From Streptomyces sp. NBC_00390 (GTDB lineage Bacteria; Actinomycetota; Actinomycetes; Streptomycetales; Streptomycetaceae): a stretch of DNA of 64,000 nucleotides. Position 1 is the stretch's first letter; every line of letters starts with the position of its first letter. The stretch lies in contig NZ_CP107945.1 in NCBI RefSeq assembly GCF_036057275.1, forward strand, positions 3,162,001 through 3,226,000. Reading direction: 5' to 3'. Below the pieces are notes generated by a model, which made no database searches, was not told the origin of the DNA, and worked only from the letters and a program-made list of their open reading frames with translations. Positions 7,196 to 16,184 of the stretch are shown in pieces. The position numbers and the translations under genes were made by a program.

Positions 7196-8377
7196 ATGAC
7201 CGAACAGCAGAGCGCGGACGCGCTCGTCCTCACACCACCGGAGCCGGTCGCGCCGGTCCGCTCGGAGCAGGCGTCCGGGCTGGTCCCGCTCGACGACACC
7301 GTACGCACGGAGATGACGCGTCGCGCCGCCGACTACGTCGCGTCGCTGGCCGGACTCGACGCCCGCTCACCCGAGTTCGCGACCCGTATCGGCGAGATCG
7401 CCTCACTCGGAGCGGCCGACATCCGAGGCGCGGCCCAGCAGTCCAACCGGATGCTGGACCGCACCGTGCGCTCGCTGTCCTCCGACGGCGAGGACGCCCA
7501 GGCCCGTGTCGGCTCCTGCCTTGTGGAGCTGCGCCGCACCGTGGAGGACCTCGACCCGCGCGACACCCCGGGGAGAGGGGCGCGCCGGCTGCTGGCCAGG
7601 CTGCCGGGCGGCAACAAGCTCCGGGACCATGTGGCCAAGTACGCCTCCTCCCAGGCGACGCTCAACAAGATCGTGGGTTCGCTGCGCGGCGGCCAGGACG
7701 AGCTGCGCCGCGACAACGCCGCGCTGCACACCGAGCGGGCCCGGCTGTGGGAGACCATGGGCAAGCTCCAGGAGTACGCGGTGCTCACCGAGGCGCTCGA
7801 CGCGGCGGTCGTCGACCGTATCGCGTCCGTCGAGGCGACGGACCCGGCCCAGGCGGACGCGCTGCGGGCCGATGTGCTCTTCCCGGTCCGGCAGAAGCAC
7901 CAGGACCTGCTGACCCAGCTCGCGGTCTGTGCCCAGGGCTACCTGGCGATGGACGTGGTACGCCGCAACAACGACGAGCTCATCAAGGGCGTCGACCGTG
8001 CCGCCACGACGACGGTCTCGGCACTGCGGATCGCCGTCATGCTGGCCTCCGCCCTGGACAGCCAGGGCAAGGTCACCGAGCAGGTCAACACCCTGCGCTC
8101 GACGACCGAGGACCTGATCCGCGGCAACGCGGAAATGCTCGCCACCCAGAGCGGCGAGATCCAGCGCATCGCGGCGGACCCGGCGGTGGGCGCCGAGACG
8201 CTGCGCACGGCCTTCCAGCAGATCTACCGGACGCTGGACGCGATCGACACGTACAAGGTCCGGGCGACCGAGGCGATGGCGGCCACGGTCGAATCCCTGA
8301 CCGGCGAACTGCAGGCGGCGAGCGCCTACTTGGAGCGCACCCGCACGGCGAACGCGCTCGAGGAGGGCCTCGCATGA
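7196..8377 (+). CDS. TelA/KlaA-family toxic anion resistance protein
   Basis: A 393-residue cytosolic, mostly alpha-helical protein of the TelA family: conserved blocks RRTVEDLDPRD, GNKLRDHVAKYAS, HTERARLWETMGKLQEY, PVRQKHQDLLTQLAVCAQGY and AAVDRTVSAL-like helices (RAATTTVSALRIAVMLASAL). Long coiled-coil stretches follow to the end. TelA proteins were named for tellurite resistance but are widespread partners of TerD, vWA and other stress-response proteins, with no proven biochemical activity. Start ATG 7196 follows GGGGGA. Its stop overlaps the next start (ATGA), so the two are translationally coupled. Acting as the cytosolic arm of this envelope operon is inference. Confidence 0.9.
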   Translation: MTEQQSADALVLTPPEPVAPVRSEQASGLVPLDDTVRTEMTRRAADYVASLAGLDARSPEFATRIGEIASLGAADIRGAAQQSNRMLDRTVRSLSSDGEDAQARVGSCLVELRRTVEDLDPRDTPGRGARRLLARLPGGNKLRDHVAKYASSQATLNKIVGSLRGGQDELRRDNAALHTERARLWETMGKLQEYAVLTEALDAAVVDRIASVEATDPAQADALRADVLFPVRQKHQDLLTQLAVCAQGYLAMDVVRRNNDELIKGVDRAATTTVSALRIAVMLASALDSQGKVTEQVNTLRSTTEDLIRGNAEMLATQSGEIQRIAADPAVGAETLRTAFQQIYRTLDAIDTYKVRATEAMAATVESLTGELQAASAYLERTRTANALEEGLA

Positions 8378-10020
8378 ACGGCTCCTTCGTGGCACGTCTG
8401 CGCAGAGCCGCGGCCCGCGCCATCGGCCACCTGACTCCGGACGTGCGGTCCGGGCGCCGCCGCGCACGCGGCGTGGTGTGCATGCTCCTCGGTGTCGCTC
8501 TCGCCGGCGGGTGCACCAGCAGCGGCAGCGGCAAGGACAGGAAGGTCCCCGGCCGGAGCCCGGTCACCCTGCGCGTCCTCGCCTCCAGCGAGCTCGAGGA
8601 CATGAAGCCCGTCCTCGAGGCGGCCCGCGAGGCGACCGGGGTCACCGTGGAGGCGACCTGGAGCGGCACGCTGGACGCCGTCGAGCAGATCGCGTCGGGG
8701 AAGGCCGACGGGAAGTACGACGCCGTGTGGCTGTCGTCCAACGACCATCTGCGGCTGCGGCCCGGCACCGGTCCGCGGATCAGCTCCGAGACACCCGTCA
8801 TGACCTCGCCGGTCGCGATCGGCGTGCGCACCCGGGCAGTACGCCGGCTCGGGTGGCGGCCCGAGGACGTCACCTGGACCCAGATCCACCGCGCCGTCGC
8901 CGACGGAAGGCTCACCTACGGGATGACCGACCCCGTCCGCTCCAACTCCGGTTTCTCCGCCCTGATCTCCGTGGCGTCCGGCCTGTCCGGCGCCCAGTCC
9001 GCGCTCACCGAGGCGGACGTGCGCAAAGCGACCCCGAAGCTCAAGGAGTTCTTCGCCGGGCAGCAGCTCACCTCGGGCTCGTCGGGATGGCTGGCGGCCG
9101 CGTACACCCGCCGCACCACCGTCGACGCGCTCGTCAACTACGAGTCCGTCCTGCTGTCCATGAACCGCGAGAGCCGCGCCGGGCTCACCGTCATCCGGCC
9201 CAAGGACGGAGTGGTGAGCGCCGACTACCCCTTCACGCTGCTGGCGTCCGTCCCGGCCGAGGCCCGCGCCGCCGGGCGGGCCCTGACCGAGTATCTCCGC
9301 GGCACCGAGGCCCAGCAGGCGATCACCGAGCGGACACTGCGCCGGCCCGTGGTCGCCGGGGTGAAGCCGGCCGCCCCGCTCGCCGCCGGGATCCGGCGCG
9401 AACTGCCCTTCCCCGGCACCCGGTCCGTCGCGGACGGGCTGCTGGACGCGTACGAGAACAAGCTGCGCCGCCCGTCGCGCACGGTGTACGTCCTGGACAC
9501 CTCCGGCTCCATGGCGGGTGACCGGCTGCAGCGGCTCAAGGACGCGCTGACCGAGCTGACCGAGGACTTCCGGGACCGGGAGGAGGTCACGCTGATGCCC
9601 TTCGGATCGGCCGTCAAGCAGGTCCGTAAGCACACGGTCGACCCCGCCGGTCCCGACGAGGCACTGAGCGCGATCCGCGCCGACGCGGCGCGGCTGAGCG
9701 CCGAGGGCGACACCGCGGTCTACAGCAGCCTGCGGGAGGCGTACGAGCACCTGGGCAGCGCGGACTCCACGAAGACGTTCACCTCCGTGGTTCTGATGAC
9801 GGACGGCGAGAACACCACGGGCATCGAGGCAACGGCCTTCGACGCGTACTACCAGGGGCTGCCGGCCGACCGCCGCCACACGCCCGTCTTCCCCATCCTC
9901 TTCGGTGACTCCGACCGCGCGGAGCTGGAGCACATCTCCGCCCTCACCGGCGGCCGTCTCTTCGACGCGACGACGGGAACGCTGGACGGCGCATTCGAGG
10001 AGATCCGTGGCTACCAGTAG
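8374..10020 (+). CDS. lipoprotein with binding-protein and von Willebrand A domains
   Basis: A 548-residue lipoprotein: basic N terminus, hydrophobic helix and lipobox VALAGG-Cys47. Residues about 60-350 form a substrate-binding-like domain (VTLRVLASSELEDMKPVLEA, DAVWLSSND, TDPVRSNSG, LVNYES). Residues about 365-548 form a vWA domain with an intact MIDAS: Asp375-x-Ser-x-Ser (DTSGSM), Thr in GDTAVYSS and Asp477 in MTDGEN. It should bind a metal-coordinated protein ligand outside the membrane. The start ATG overlaps the TelA stop. Binding domains fused to vWA next to TelA suggest an envelope sensor or chelatase-like assembly; this is inference. Confidence 0.9.
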   Translation: MNGSFVARLRRAAARAIGHLTPDVRSGRRRARGVVCMLLGVALAGGCTSSGSGKDRKVPGRSPVTLRVLASSELEDMKPVLEAAREATGVTVEATWSGTLDAVEQIASGKADGKYDAVWLSSNDHLRLRPGTGPRISSETPVMTSPVAIGVRTRAVRRLGWRPEDVTWTQIHRAVADGRLTYGMTDPVRSNSGFSALISVASGLSGAQSALTEADVRKATPKLKEFFAGQQLTSGSSGWLAAAYTRRTTVDALVNYESVLLSMNRESRAGLTVIRPKDGVVSADYPFTLLASVPAEARAAGRALTEYLRGTEAQQAITERTLRRPVVAGVKPAAPLAAGIRRELPFPGTRSVADGLLDAYENKLRRPSRTVYVLDTSGSMAGDRLQRLKDALTELTEDFRDREEVTLMPFGSAVKQVRKHTVDPAGPDEALSAIRADAARLSAEGDTAVYSSLREAYEHLGSADSTKTFTSVVLMTDGENTTGIEATAFDAYYQGLPADRRHTPVFPILFGDSDRAELEHISALTGGRLFDATTGTLDGAFEEIRGYQ

Positions 10021-10621
10021 GAAGGCGCTCGGCTGTCTCGAGTCGCGCAAGAACCTCACGGGTTGCGCGTTCGGCATCGCGGGCCTCGCCCTCACTTTCA
10101 CCGGACTGGCGGGCGCCTACTGGCCGTTCGTGATCGCCGGGCTGTACGGGGCGGGCGCGCTGGTCGCCCCTCCTGAGCGCCCGCCGGCCCCGGACTTCCC
10201 CGACCCGGCCGAGCAGCTCGACGCTGTGCGCACCGACCTCGCGAGGCTGCGCGTCTATCTGGCGTCCGTCGAACTGCCGCCCGCCGCGGCCGGCCGGCTC
10301 ACCGAGCTGACCGACCTGCTCACGGCGCTGCTCGACCCCGGCTGGGTGGCGCAGGTGCTCGCCCAGGCCCCGGAGGGGGTGCACGCCCTGGCCCGTACGA
10401 TCCGCCAGGACATCCCGGAGTCCGTCGACACCTTCGTCCGCACCCGCTGGTGGACCCGGCTCACTCCGGGCACGGAGCCGCCGGAGCGTCATCTGGAGCG
10501 GCAGCTCGGGGTGCTGCACGCCGAGGCGGAGGCGCTCGCCGCGGCGCTGAGCGAGACGGAGTCCCGGCGGCAGCAGACCCACACCCGCTATCTGGAGGAG
10601 CGTGGCGGGTTCGCCTCGTAG
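10007..10621 (+). CDS. membrane protein of TelA/vWA operon
   Basis: A 204-residue protein with an N-terminal hydrophobic pair (CAFGIAGLALTFTGLAGAYWPFVIAGLYGAGALV, two short helices or a hairpin) followed by a cytosolic helical domain (LDAVRTDLARLRVYL ... GVLHAEAEALAAALSETESRRQQTH). Start GTG 10007 lies after GAGGAG (9997-10002) inside the end of the vWA gene, a 14-base overlap, so it is translated as part of the operon. The family is not recognised. The coiled-coil tail could contact the helical TelA protein, which is speculation. A strong hairpin 54 bases later ends the operon. Confidence 0.82.
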   Translation: MATSRKALGCLESRKNLTGCAFGIAGLALTFTGLAGAYWPFVIAGLYGAGALVAPPERPPAPDFPDPAEQLDAVRTDLARLRVYLASVELPPAAAGRLTELTDLLTALLDPGWVAQVLAQAPEGVHALARTIRQDIPESVDTFVRTRWWTRLTPGTEPPERHLERQLGVLHAEAEALAAALSETESRRQQTHTRYLEERGGFAS

Positions 10622-10674
10622 TCCCACGCCCCACCCACGCCCGGCGCCCCGGGAAAGTGCCCCGAAAAGGGTTC

Positions 10675-10708
10675 GGCCCCCGAAGCCGGTGAGGTGGCTT
10701 CGGGGGCC
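10675..10708. terminator. bidirectional hairpin terminator
   Basis: A perfect 13-bp stem GGCCCCCGAAGCC (10675-10687) with its complement (10696-10708), between the end of the TelA/vWA operon and the end of pckA. Confidence 0.8.
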
Positions 10709-10788
10709 GGACGCGGCGGGCCGGTGTTGACCCCACAGGTCAGGGCGGAAGTCGGGCAGGCCCGCCGCGTTGGTCCTGCGCGAGCGGA

Positions 10789-12612
10789 TCAGCCGAGCCG
10801 GGCGACCAGCGCGCGGTACTCGTCCCACAGCTCCTTGGGCGTGTGGTCACCGAAGGTGTTGAGGTGCTCGGGGACCAGGGCGGCCTCCTCGCGCCACACG
10901 TCGGTGTCGACCTTGAGCAGGAACTCGAGGTCCTCCTCGGCGAGCTCCAGGCCGTCGGTGTCCAGGGCCTCCTTGGTCGGCAGGATGCCGATGGGGCTCT
11001 CGACGCCCTCGGCCTTGCCCTCCAGGCGCTCCACGATCCACTTCAGGACACGGCTGTTCTCACCGAATCCCGGCCACACGAACTTGCCCGCGTCGTTCTT
11101 GCGGAACCAGTTGACGTAGTAGATCTTCGGCAGCTTGGACTGGTCCGCGTCCTTGCCGACCTTGATCCAGTGGGCCATGTAGTCGCCCATGTTGTAGCCG
11201 CAGAACGGCAGCATCGCGAACGGGTCGCGGCGCAGCTCGCCGACCTTGCCCTCGGCGGCGGCGGTCTTCTCGGAGGCGACGTTCGCGCCGAGGAAGACGC
11301 CGTGCTGCCAGTCGAACGACTCGGTCACCAGCGGGACGGCCGAGGCGCGGCGGCCACCGAAGAGGATCGCCGAGATCGGCACACCCTTCGGGTCCTCCCA
11401 CTCGGGCGCGGCGATCGGGCACTGCGAGGCCGGCACGGTGAAGCGGGCGTTCGGGTGGGCGGCCGGCGTCGCGGACGCGGGCGTCCAGTCGTTGCCCTTC
11501 CAGTCCGTGAGGTGGGCCGGGGCCTCCTCGGTCATGCCCTCCCACCAGATGTCGTTGTCGTCGGTGAGCGCGACATTGGTGAAGACGGCGTTGCCCCACA
11601 GGGTCTTCATGGCGTTGGCGTTGGTGTGCTCGCCGGTGCCGGGCGCGACACCGAAGAAGCCGGCCTCGGGGTTGATCGCGTAGAGCCGGCCGTCCTCGCC
11701 GAATCGCATCCAGGCGATGTCGTCGCCGATCGTCTCGACCGTCCAGCCGGAGATCGTGGGCTCCAGCATGGCGAGGTTGGTCTTGCCGCAGGCGGACGGG
11801 AACGCGGCGGCGACGTACTTGGACTCGCCCTGCGGCGGGGTCAGCTTGAGGATCAGCATGTGCTCGGCGAGCCAGCCCTCGTCGCGGGCCATGACGGACG
11901 CGATGCGCAGGGCGTAGCACTTCTTGCCGAGCAGGGCGTTGCCGCCGTAGCCGGAGCCGTACGACCAGATCTCACGGGTCTCGGGGAAGTGCGAGATGTA
12001 CTTGGTGGAGTTGCACGGCCACGGGACATCCGCCTCGCCCTCGGCGAGCGGCGCGCCGAGGGTGTGGACGGCCTTGACGAAGAAGCCGTCGGAGCCGAGC
12101 TCGTCCAGGACCGGCTGACCCATACGGGTCATGGTGCGCATGGAGACGGCGACATAGGCGGAGTCGCTGATCTCGACGCCGATCGCGGAGAGCGGGGAGC
12201 CGAGCGGACCCATGCAGAACGGGACGACGTACATCGTCCGGCCCTTCATCGAGCCGCGGAAGATGCCCTTCTCGCCGGCGAAGATGTCCTTCATCTCCGC
12301 GGGGGCCTTCCAGTGGTTCGTGGGTCCCGCGTCCGCCTCCTTCTCGGAGCAGATGAAGGTGCGGTCCTCGACGCGGGCGACGTCGGTGGGGTCGGACGCG
12401 GCGTAGTACGAGTTCGGGCGCTTGATCGGGTCGAGCTTCTTGAACGTGCCCTTGGCCACGAGTTCCGCGCAGAGGCGGTCGTACTCGGCCTCGGAACCGT
12501 CACACCAGACGACGCTGTCCGGCTGCGTGATTGCTGCGATCTCGTCGACCCAGGAGATCAGTTCCTGGTGGTTGGTGGGGACGCTGCCGGGAGCCGCGTT
12601 GTCGCGCGCCAC
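10789..12612 (-). CDS. pckA: phosphoenolpyruvate carboxykinase (GTP)
   Basis: A 607-residue GTP-dependent PEPCK, which converts oxaloacetate plus GTP to phosphoenolpyruvate plus CO2 and GDP in gluconeogenesis. The P-loop reads PSACGKTN, with the hallmark hyper-reactive Cys275 and Lys277; other landmarks are [33 protein letters not shown] and NWFRK. Length fits the GTP class. The start is GTG 12612, preceded by GGAG seven bases away (rc CACTTAGGAGCAATC); the longer open frame upstream contains no better site. It faces away from the hemolysin-III gene, leaving a 195-base divergent promoter region. Confidence 0.97.
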   Translation of the reverse strand: MARDNAAPGSVPTNHQELISWVDEIAAITQPDSVVWCDGSEAEYDRLCAELVAKGTFKKLDPIKRPNSYYAASDPTDVARVEDRTFICSEKEADAGPTNHWKAPAEMKDIFAGEKGIFRGSMKGRTMYVVPFCMGPLGSPLSAIGVEISDSAYVAVSMRTMTRMGQPVLDELGSDGFFVKAVHTLGAPLAEGEADVPWPCNSTKYISHFPETREIWSYGSGYGGNALLGKKCYALRIASVMARDEGWLAEHMLILKLTPPQGESKYVAAAFPSACGKTNLAMLEPTISGWTVETIGDDIAWMRFGEDGRLYAINPEAGFFGVAPGTGEHTNANAMKTLWGNAVFTNVALTDDNDIWWEGMTEEAPAHLTDWKGNDWTPASATPAAHPNARFTVPASQCPIAAPEWEDPKGVPISAILFGGRRASAVPLVTESFDWQHGVFLGANVASEKTAAAEGKVGELRRDPFAMLPFCGYNMGDYMAHWIKVGKDADQSKLPKIYYVNWFRKNDAGKFVWPGFGENSRVLKWIVERLEGKAEGVESPIGILPTKEALDTDGLELAEEDLEFLLKVDTDVWREEAALVPEHLNTFGDHTPKELWDEYRALVARLG

Positions 12613-12774
12613 GATTGCTCCTAAGTGAGGGGTATGAATTTTGTTGCCCCGTGGGGGCTGCGACCCGGACGCTTCGTAGGCGCTCATCCGGTGCCGACCG
12701 CACTCATCTGATCATCGGTGCCTAATGCGCATATGTCCAGAGGACCTCTCACGTGAGCATCGCCACTCGGGAGT

Positions 12775-12798
12775 GTTACCTACGGTTGCGTAGGTAAC
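12775..12798. promoter_or_regulatory. perfect palindromic operator overlapping a -10 element
   Basis: Arms GTTACCTACG (12775-12784) and CGTAGGTAAC (12789-12798) with a 4-base centre GTTG. A 10-bp perfect dyad with this spacing is typical of a TetR-type operator. It overlaps the -10 box TAACAT of the gene at 12808, so binding should block transcription of that gene. The regulator is not encoded nearby. Confidence 0.75.
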
Positions 12799-12800
12799 AT
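12795..12800 (+). promoter_or_regulatory. -10 element of probable leaderless transcript
   Basis: TAACAT, 7 bases before the ATG at 12808, and no ribosome-binding site in the gap. Its first four bases lie inside the palindrome ending at 12798. Confidence 0.6.
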
Positions 12801-12807
12801 TCCGACC

Positions 12808-13485
12808 ATGACTGCAGCAGCACCCGATGTGACCGAGATCGACCCGACGCCCGTCAAACCGCGGCTGCGCGGGTGGCTGCACGCCGGGATGTTCCCCGCC
12901 GCCCTGGTGGCGGGCGTGGTCCTCACGGCACTCGCCGACTCGACGCGCGGCCGGATCGCCTGTGGCATCTACGCACTGACAGCCTGCCTGCTCTTCGGCG
13001 TGAGCGCGCTCTACCACCGGGGCACCTGGGGCCCGCGTGCCACGGCCGTGCTCCGTCGGCTCGACCACGCCAACATCTTCCTGATCATCGCGGGCACGTA
13101 TACCCCGCTGACGCTGCTGCTCCTTCCCGACTCCACCGGTCGGGTACTGCTGTGGGCGGTCTGGGCGGCAGCGGTTGCGGGAATCGCGTTCCGGGTCTTC
13201 TGGGTCGGCGCGCCCCGCTGGCTGTACACCCCCTGCTACATCGCGATGGGCTGGGCCGCCGTCTTCTTCCTTCCCGACTTCATGCGCGCCGGCGGGATCG
13301 CGGTGCTGGTCCTGGTGATCGTGGGCGGGTTGCTGTACAGCGCCGGCGGAGTGATCTACGGGATGAAGCGGCCGAACCCCTCACCGAAGTGGTTCGGCTT
13401 CCACGAGGTGTTCCACTCCCTCACGCTCGCGGCGTTCATCGTCCACTACGTCGGGATCTCGCTGGTGGCCTACCAGCACTCCTGA
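12808..13485 (+). CDS. hemolysin III / PAQR-family membrane protein
   Basis: A 225-residue protein with seven hydrophobic segments. The family's metal-site residues are visible: Ser and His of GVSALYHRGTW, Asp in RRLDHANIFLIIAGTYTP, and the C-terminal His pair in FHEVFHSLTLAAFIVHY. PAQR proteins resemble alkaline ceramidases and are probably zinc-dependent lipid hydrolases or sensors of membrane state; the hemolysin name is historical. Start ATG 12808 was taken because a -10 box sits exactly 7 bases upstream. Control by the overlapping operator suggests a response to membrane lipid composition, which is inference. Confidence 0.92.
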   Translation: MTAAAPDVTEIDPTPVKPRLRGWLHAGMFPAALVAGVVLTALADSTRGRIACGIYALTACLLFGVSALYHRGTWGPRATAVLRRLDHANIFLIIAGTYTPLTLLLLPDSTGRVLLWAVWAAAVAGIAFRVFWVGAPRWLYTPCYIAMGWAAVFFLPDFMRAGGIAVLVLVIVGGLLYSAGGVIYGMKRPNPSPKWFGFHEVFHSLTLAAFIVHYVGISLVAYQHS

Positions 13486-13503
13486 GCCCCTGAGCAACGA
13501 CGA

Positions 13504-13540
13504 AGGGCCACCAGGACGACACGGTCGTCCTGGTGGCCCT
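13504..13540. terminator. bidirectional hairpin terminator
   Basis: A perfect 17-bp stem AGGGCCACCAGGACGAC (13504-13520) with its complement (13524-13540) and a 3-base loop, between convergent genes. Confidence 0.85.
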
Positions 13541-13579
13541 CGACTTGCGTCCGCAGTGAAGACCTGCTGCGGGTCCGGG

Positions 13580-16036
13580 CTACCGGCGCTGGGGTACATC
13601 CCCCTTGGCGCAGGCGACGCCGTCGCGGTTCGGATCGATCCGCAGGGGGTCGTCCTCGCCGTTCACCTTCAGGCGCCCGTAGTCATGCGCCTTCAGCCAG
13701 CCGCACCGCGCCGCCGCCGTCGCCTTGACCTTCTTCGGGAAGACCGTCGGGACACAGACACCCGCCGAGCCGTAGTGCCGGTCGCAGCCCGCGATCTGAG
13801 GACTGACGGGGACCGAACCCCGCTTCTTCTGCGCCTTCCTCGGCGCCTTCGCCAGCTCGTCCGCGAAATCGTGGACGTGCGCCGACGGGGCCTTCGCGGC
13901 CGCCGCCATCGCGGAGGGCCCACCCAGATGCACCCACTTCGCCACCGACGGAATGCCGTTCGCGTCCACCGCGAAGAGCATGTACCAGCCGGGTGGCGCC
14001 ATGTTCGGATTGCTGGTGACATTGAGGTCGATGTTGTTGCCGTCGACCGTCATCGGCAGATCCACGAACCGCTGGTTGGGGTCCGACGAATGCGTCACCG
14101 CCGCCGGACGGATCAGCTCCGCCTTGGCGATCGGCCGGTCGACCGTGATCCGCTGAGTGTCTCCGTACGTCCACTCCCCGTCGATCACCGAGGTGATCTG
14201 AGGCCGGGGGCCCTTGAGGAGATACGGCGGGGTGTAGACCGACACACTGTGGTTGTACGTGCCGTTGCCCGGGTTGTCCCCCACGGACATCACCCGGCCG
14301 TCGGGCAGCAGGAACGACGAGGAGTGGTACGTCCGAGGGATCGGGTCGGTGGCGAGTCCCGACTCCCAGGTGTTGGTCGCCGGGTCGAAGAACGACGCCT
14401 CGTACACCGGATCGGCCCGGTCGTGCAGACCGCCGCCGGTCTCGAAGACCTTGCCGTCCGGCAGCAGCACCGCGGAGACGAACATCTTGCCCTCGGCCCC
14501 GGTCTGCGGCCGCCGGCCCTGGCCCTGGTCGACCTCGCCCTGCGGCAGCAACGGCCCGGGCGTGTACGCCGGGCTGGGCTGCTTCAGGTCGATGATGTCG
14601 GTCAGCCGGTTGGCGACCGGGTTGGTCTCGTTGTTGCCGCCGCCGACCGTGAGCACGCGCTGGTCCTGGGCCGGCGGCAGCAGCACGCTCGCCGACTCGT
14701 CGCGCTGGTCCTTGTTCTGCAGACCCGGCACATCGGTGATGGTGTTGGCGGTGTAGTCGTAGATGGAGGCGCCGCTGCCCTGGGTGCCGTTCCCGAAGAC
14801 ATGGCTGCCGGAGTAGAAGAGCCGGCCGTCCTGCATCAGGATCATCGACGGGTACAGGCCCCAGAACGACCACGTCTGATTGACCTGCGACAGCGGCAGC
14901 CACTTGTTCTGCGCCGCGGAGAACAGCTCGGCGGTCACATTGCCGGTGGAGTCCTCCTTGAGACCGCCGAAGGAGATCACATCGCCGTTGCCGAGGATGG
15001 TCGCCGACGGGTACCAGTGGCCGCCGTTCATGTCATTGGTACGGGTGTAGGTCTCGGTCGCCGGGTCGAAGACGAACGAGTCCTTCAGGCCCTGGTAGCC
15101 GATCGTGCCGTCGGCGGACGGGTAGCCCTTGTTGCCGCTCATGACCAGCACCTTGCCGTCCTGGAGCTGCACATGGCCGGCGCAGAACATGTCGACAGGG
15201 GTGGGGATCGTACGGAACGTGCCGTCGGCCGGGTCGTAGATCGCCGAGGTGAACGTGCCCGCCTCGAACAGCGACTCGTCGTTGCCGGAGCCCGCGATCA
15301 CCAGCACCTTGCCGTTGTGCAGCACCACCGAGTGCATCGAGCGCACCGGGTTCTGGACCGGCAGGACGTCCCAGCGGCCCTTCAGGCACTCCTCGGGGGT
15401 GCCCGTGCACTGCGGCTCGGGCGTGGGCAGCGCCACCTCCTCCATGACGTAGTCGTCGGTGGTGACCGAGCCGGTGCCGTACACCGACACGCCCCAGGCG
15501 ATCCGGTCGGTGCCCTGCGGAACGGCAGGGGTACGGACCTCGGCGCGCTGGTAGCCCGCGCTCATCTCGAGCGTCTTGAGATCGGTCCAGTACTGCCAGC
15601 CCGCCGTCGTGTCGTGCCGGAAGAGAGTGACGGAGGTGTCGGGCGTCGTGGACTTGTACCAGAGCGAGAGGTCGTACTGCCTGTCCGGCGTCACCCTCGG
15701 AGCGCAGACCGAGTCCTCCATGATGAGCGCCTTGCGGTCACCGTCGACCCGCCGGGTCAGCGACACCTTCATCGCCTTGGTGCCGGAGTGCGCGTCGGAG
15801 ACGGTCTCGAAGGTGAAGTCGTTGTCGCCCCAGCCCGACTTCTTCCAGCAGGCCGGCATGTCATCCGGGCCCGGCGTCTCGAAGCCCGGGTTGTTGATCA
15901 GGTTCGGCGGGCCGGCGGACGCCTGGGGTGCGGAAATCAGCAGTGCCGTGGTCATGGCGCTCACAGCCAGCAGCGCTGTTCTGCGGCGGCTGCGCCCGCT
16001 CCCCGGGCGGCGGCTTCTCCGGATCGGTGGTGACAT
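13580..16036 (-). CDS. secreted radical-copper (galactose/glyoxal-type) oxidase with Excalibur tail
   Basis: An 818-residue exported enzyme. Order: signal peptide (ends APQASA, about residue 42); a carbohydrate-binding-like beta domain (PNLINNPGFETPG ... TDDYVMEEVALP, to about 210); a seven-bladed kelch propeller; a DUF1929 C-terminal domain (from about 600); and an Excalibur calcium motif (DPNRDGVACA). All radical-copper residues are present: Cys285 (DMFCAGH) to cross-link Tyr342 (HWYPSAT), Tyr570-His571 (RTYHSSS) and His649 (VTHSSDPNQR). Such enzymes oxidise a primary alcohol or aldehyde and make peroxide. Streptomyces GlxA modifies hyphal-tip glycan with CslA; this longer paralogue lies 148 bases after a glycosyltransferase operon. 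Start ATG 16036 follows GGAAGGGA. Confidence 0.92.
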   Translation of the reverse strand: MSPPIRRSRRPGSGRSRRRTALLAVSAMTTALLISAPQASAGPPNLINNPGFETPGPDDMPACWKKSGWGDNDFTFETVSDAHSGTKAMKVSLTRRVDGDRKALIMEDSVCAPRVTPDRQYDLSLWYKSTTPDTSVTLFRHDTTAGWQYWTDLKTLEMSAGYQRAEVRTPAVPQGTDRIAWGVSVYGTGSVTTDDYVMEEVALPTPEPQCTGTPEECLKGRWDVLPVQNPVRSMHSVVLHNGKVLVIAGSGNDESLFEAGTFTSAIYDPADGTFRTIPTPVDMFCAGHVQLQDGKVLVMSGNKGYPSADGTIGYQGLKDSFVFDPATETYTRTNDMNGGHWYPSATILGNGDVISFGGLKEDSTGNVTAELFSAAQNKWLPLSQVNQTWSFWGLYPSMILMQDGRLFYSGSHVFGNGTQGSGASIYDYTANTITDVPGLQNKDQRDESASVLLPPAQDQRVLTVGGGNNETNPVANRLTDIIDLKQPSPAYTPGPLLPQGEVDQGQGRRPQTGAEGKMFVSAVLLPDGKVFETGGGLHDRADPVYEASFFDPATNTWESGLATDPIPRTYHSSSFLLPDGRVMSVGDNPGNGTYNHSVSVYTPPYLLKGPRPQITSVIDGEWTYGDTQRITVDRPIAKAELIRPAAVTHSSDPNQRFVDLPMTVDGNNIDLNVTSNPNMAPPGWYMLFAVDANGIPSVAKWVHLGGPSAMAAAAKAPSAHVHDFADELAKAPRKAQKKRGSVPVSPQIAGCDRHYGSAGVCVPTVFPKKVKATAAARCGWLKAHDYGRLKVNGEDDPLRIDPNRDGVACAKGDVPQRR

Positions 16037-16184
16037 GGCAGATCCCTTCCGTGCGGCTCTTCCCTGCGGTGGTTCGGTGGCCGTCCGGTTCCGCGACGGC
16101 CATGCGGTGGTTCGGGGGAGGGGGGCCGTGGGGGGCTCAGCTGCCGTGGGGACAGTGACCGTGGGGGTCGGTTGCTCGTGGGGG

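Noticed and set aside
6034..10020. A 1328-codon plus-strand frame that includes the vWA gene.
   Set aside because: Only its last 548 codons are real; the first part runs out of frame through the binding-protein and TelA genes.
12613..12687. N-terminal extension of PckA ([16 protein letters not shown]).
   Set aside because: The GTG at 12612 has a well-placed GGAG and begins where the protein becomes PEPCK-like; the extension lies in the promoter region.
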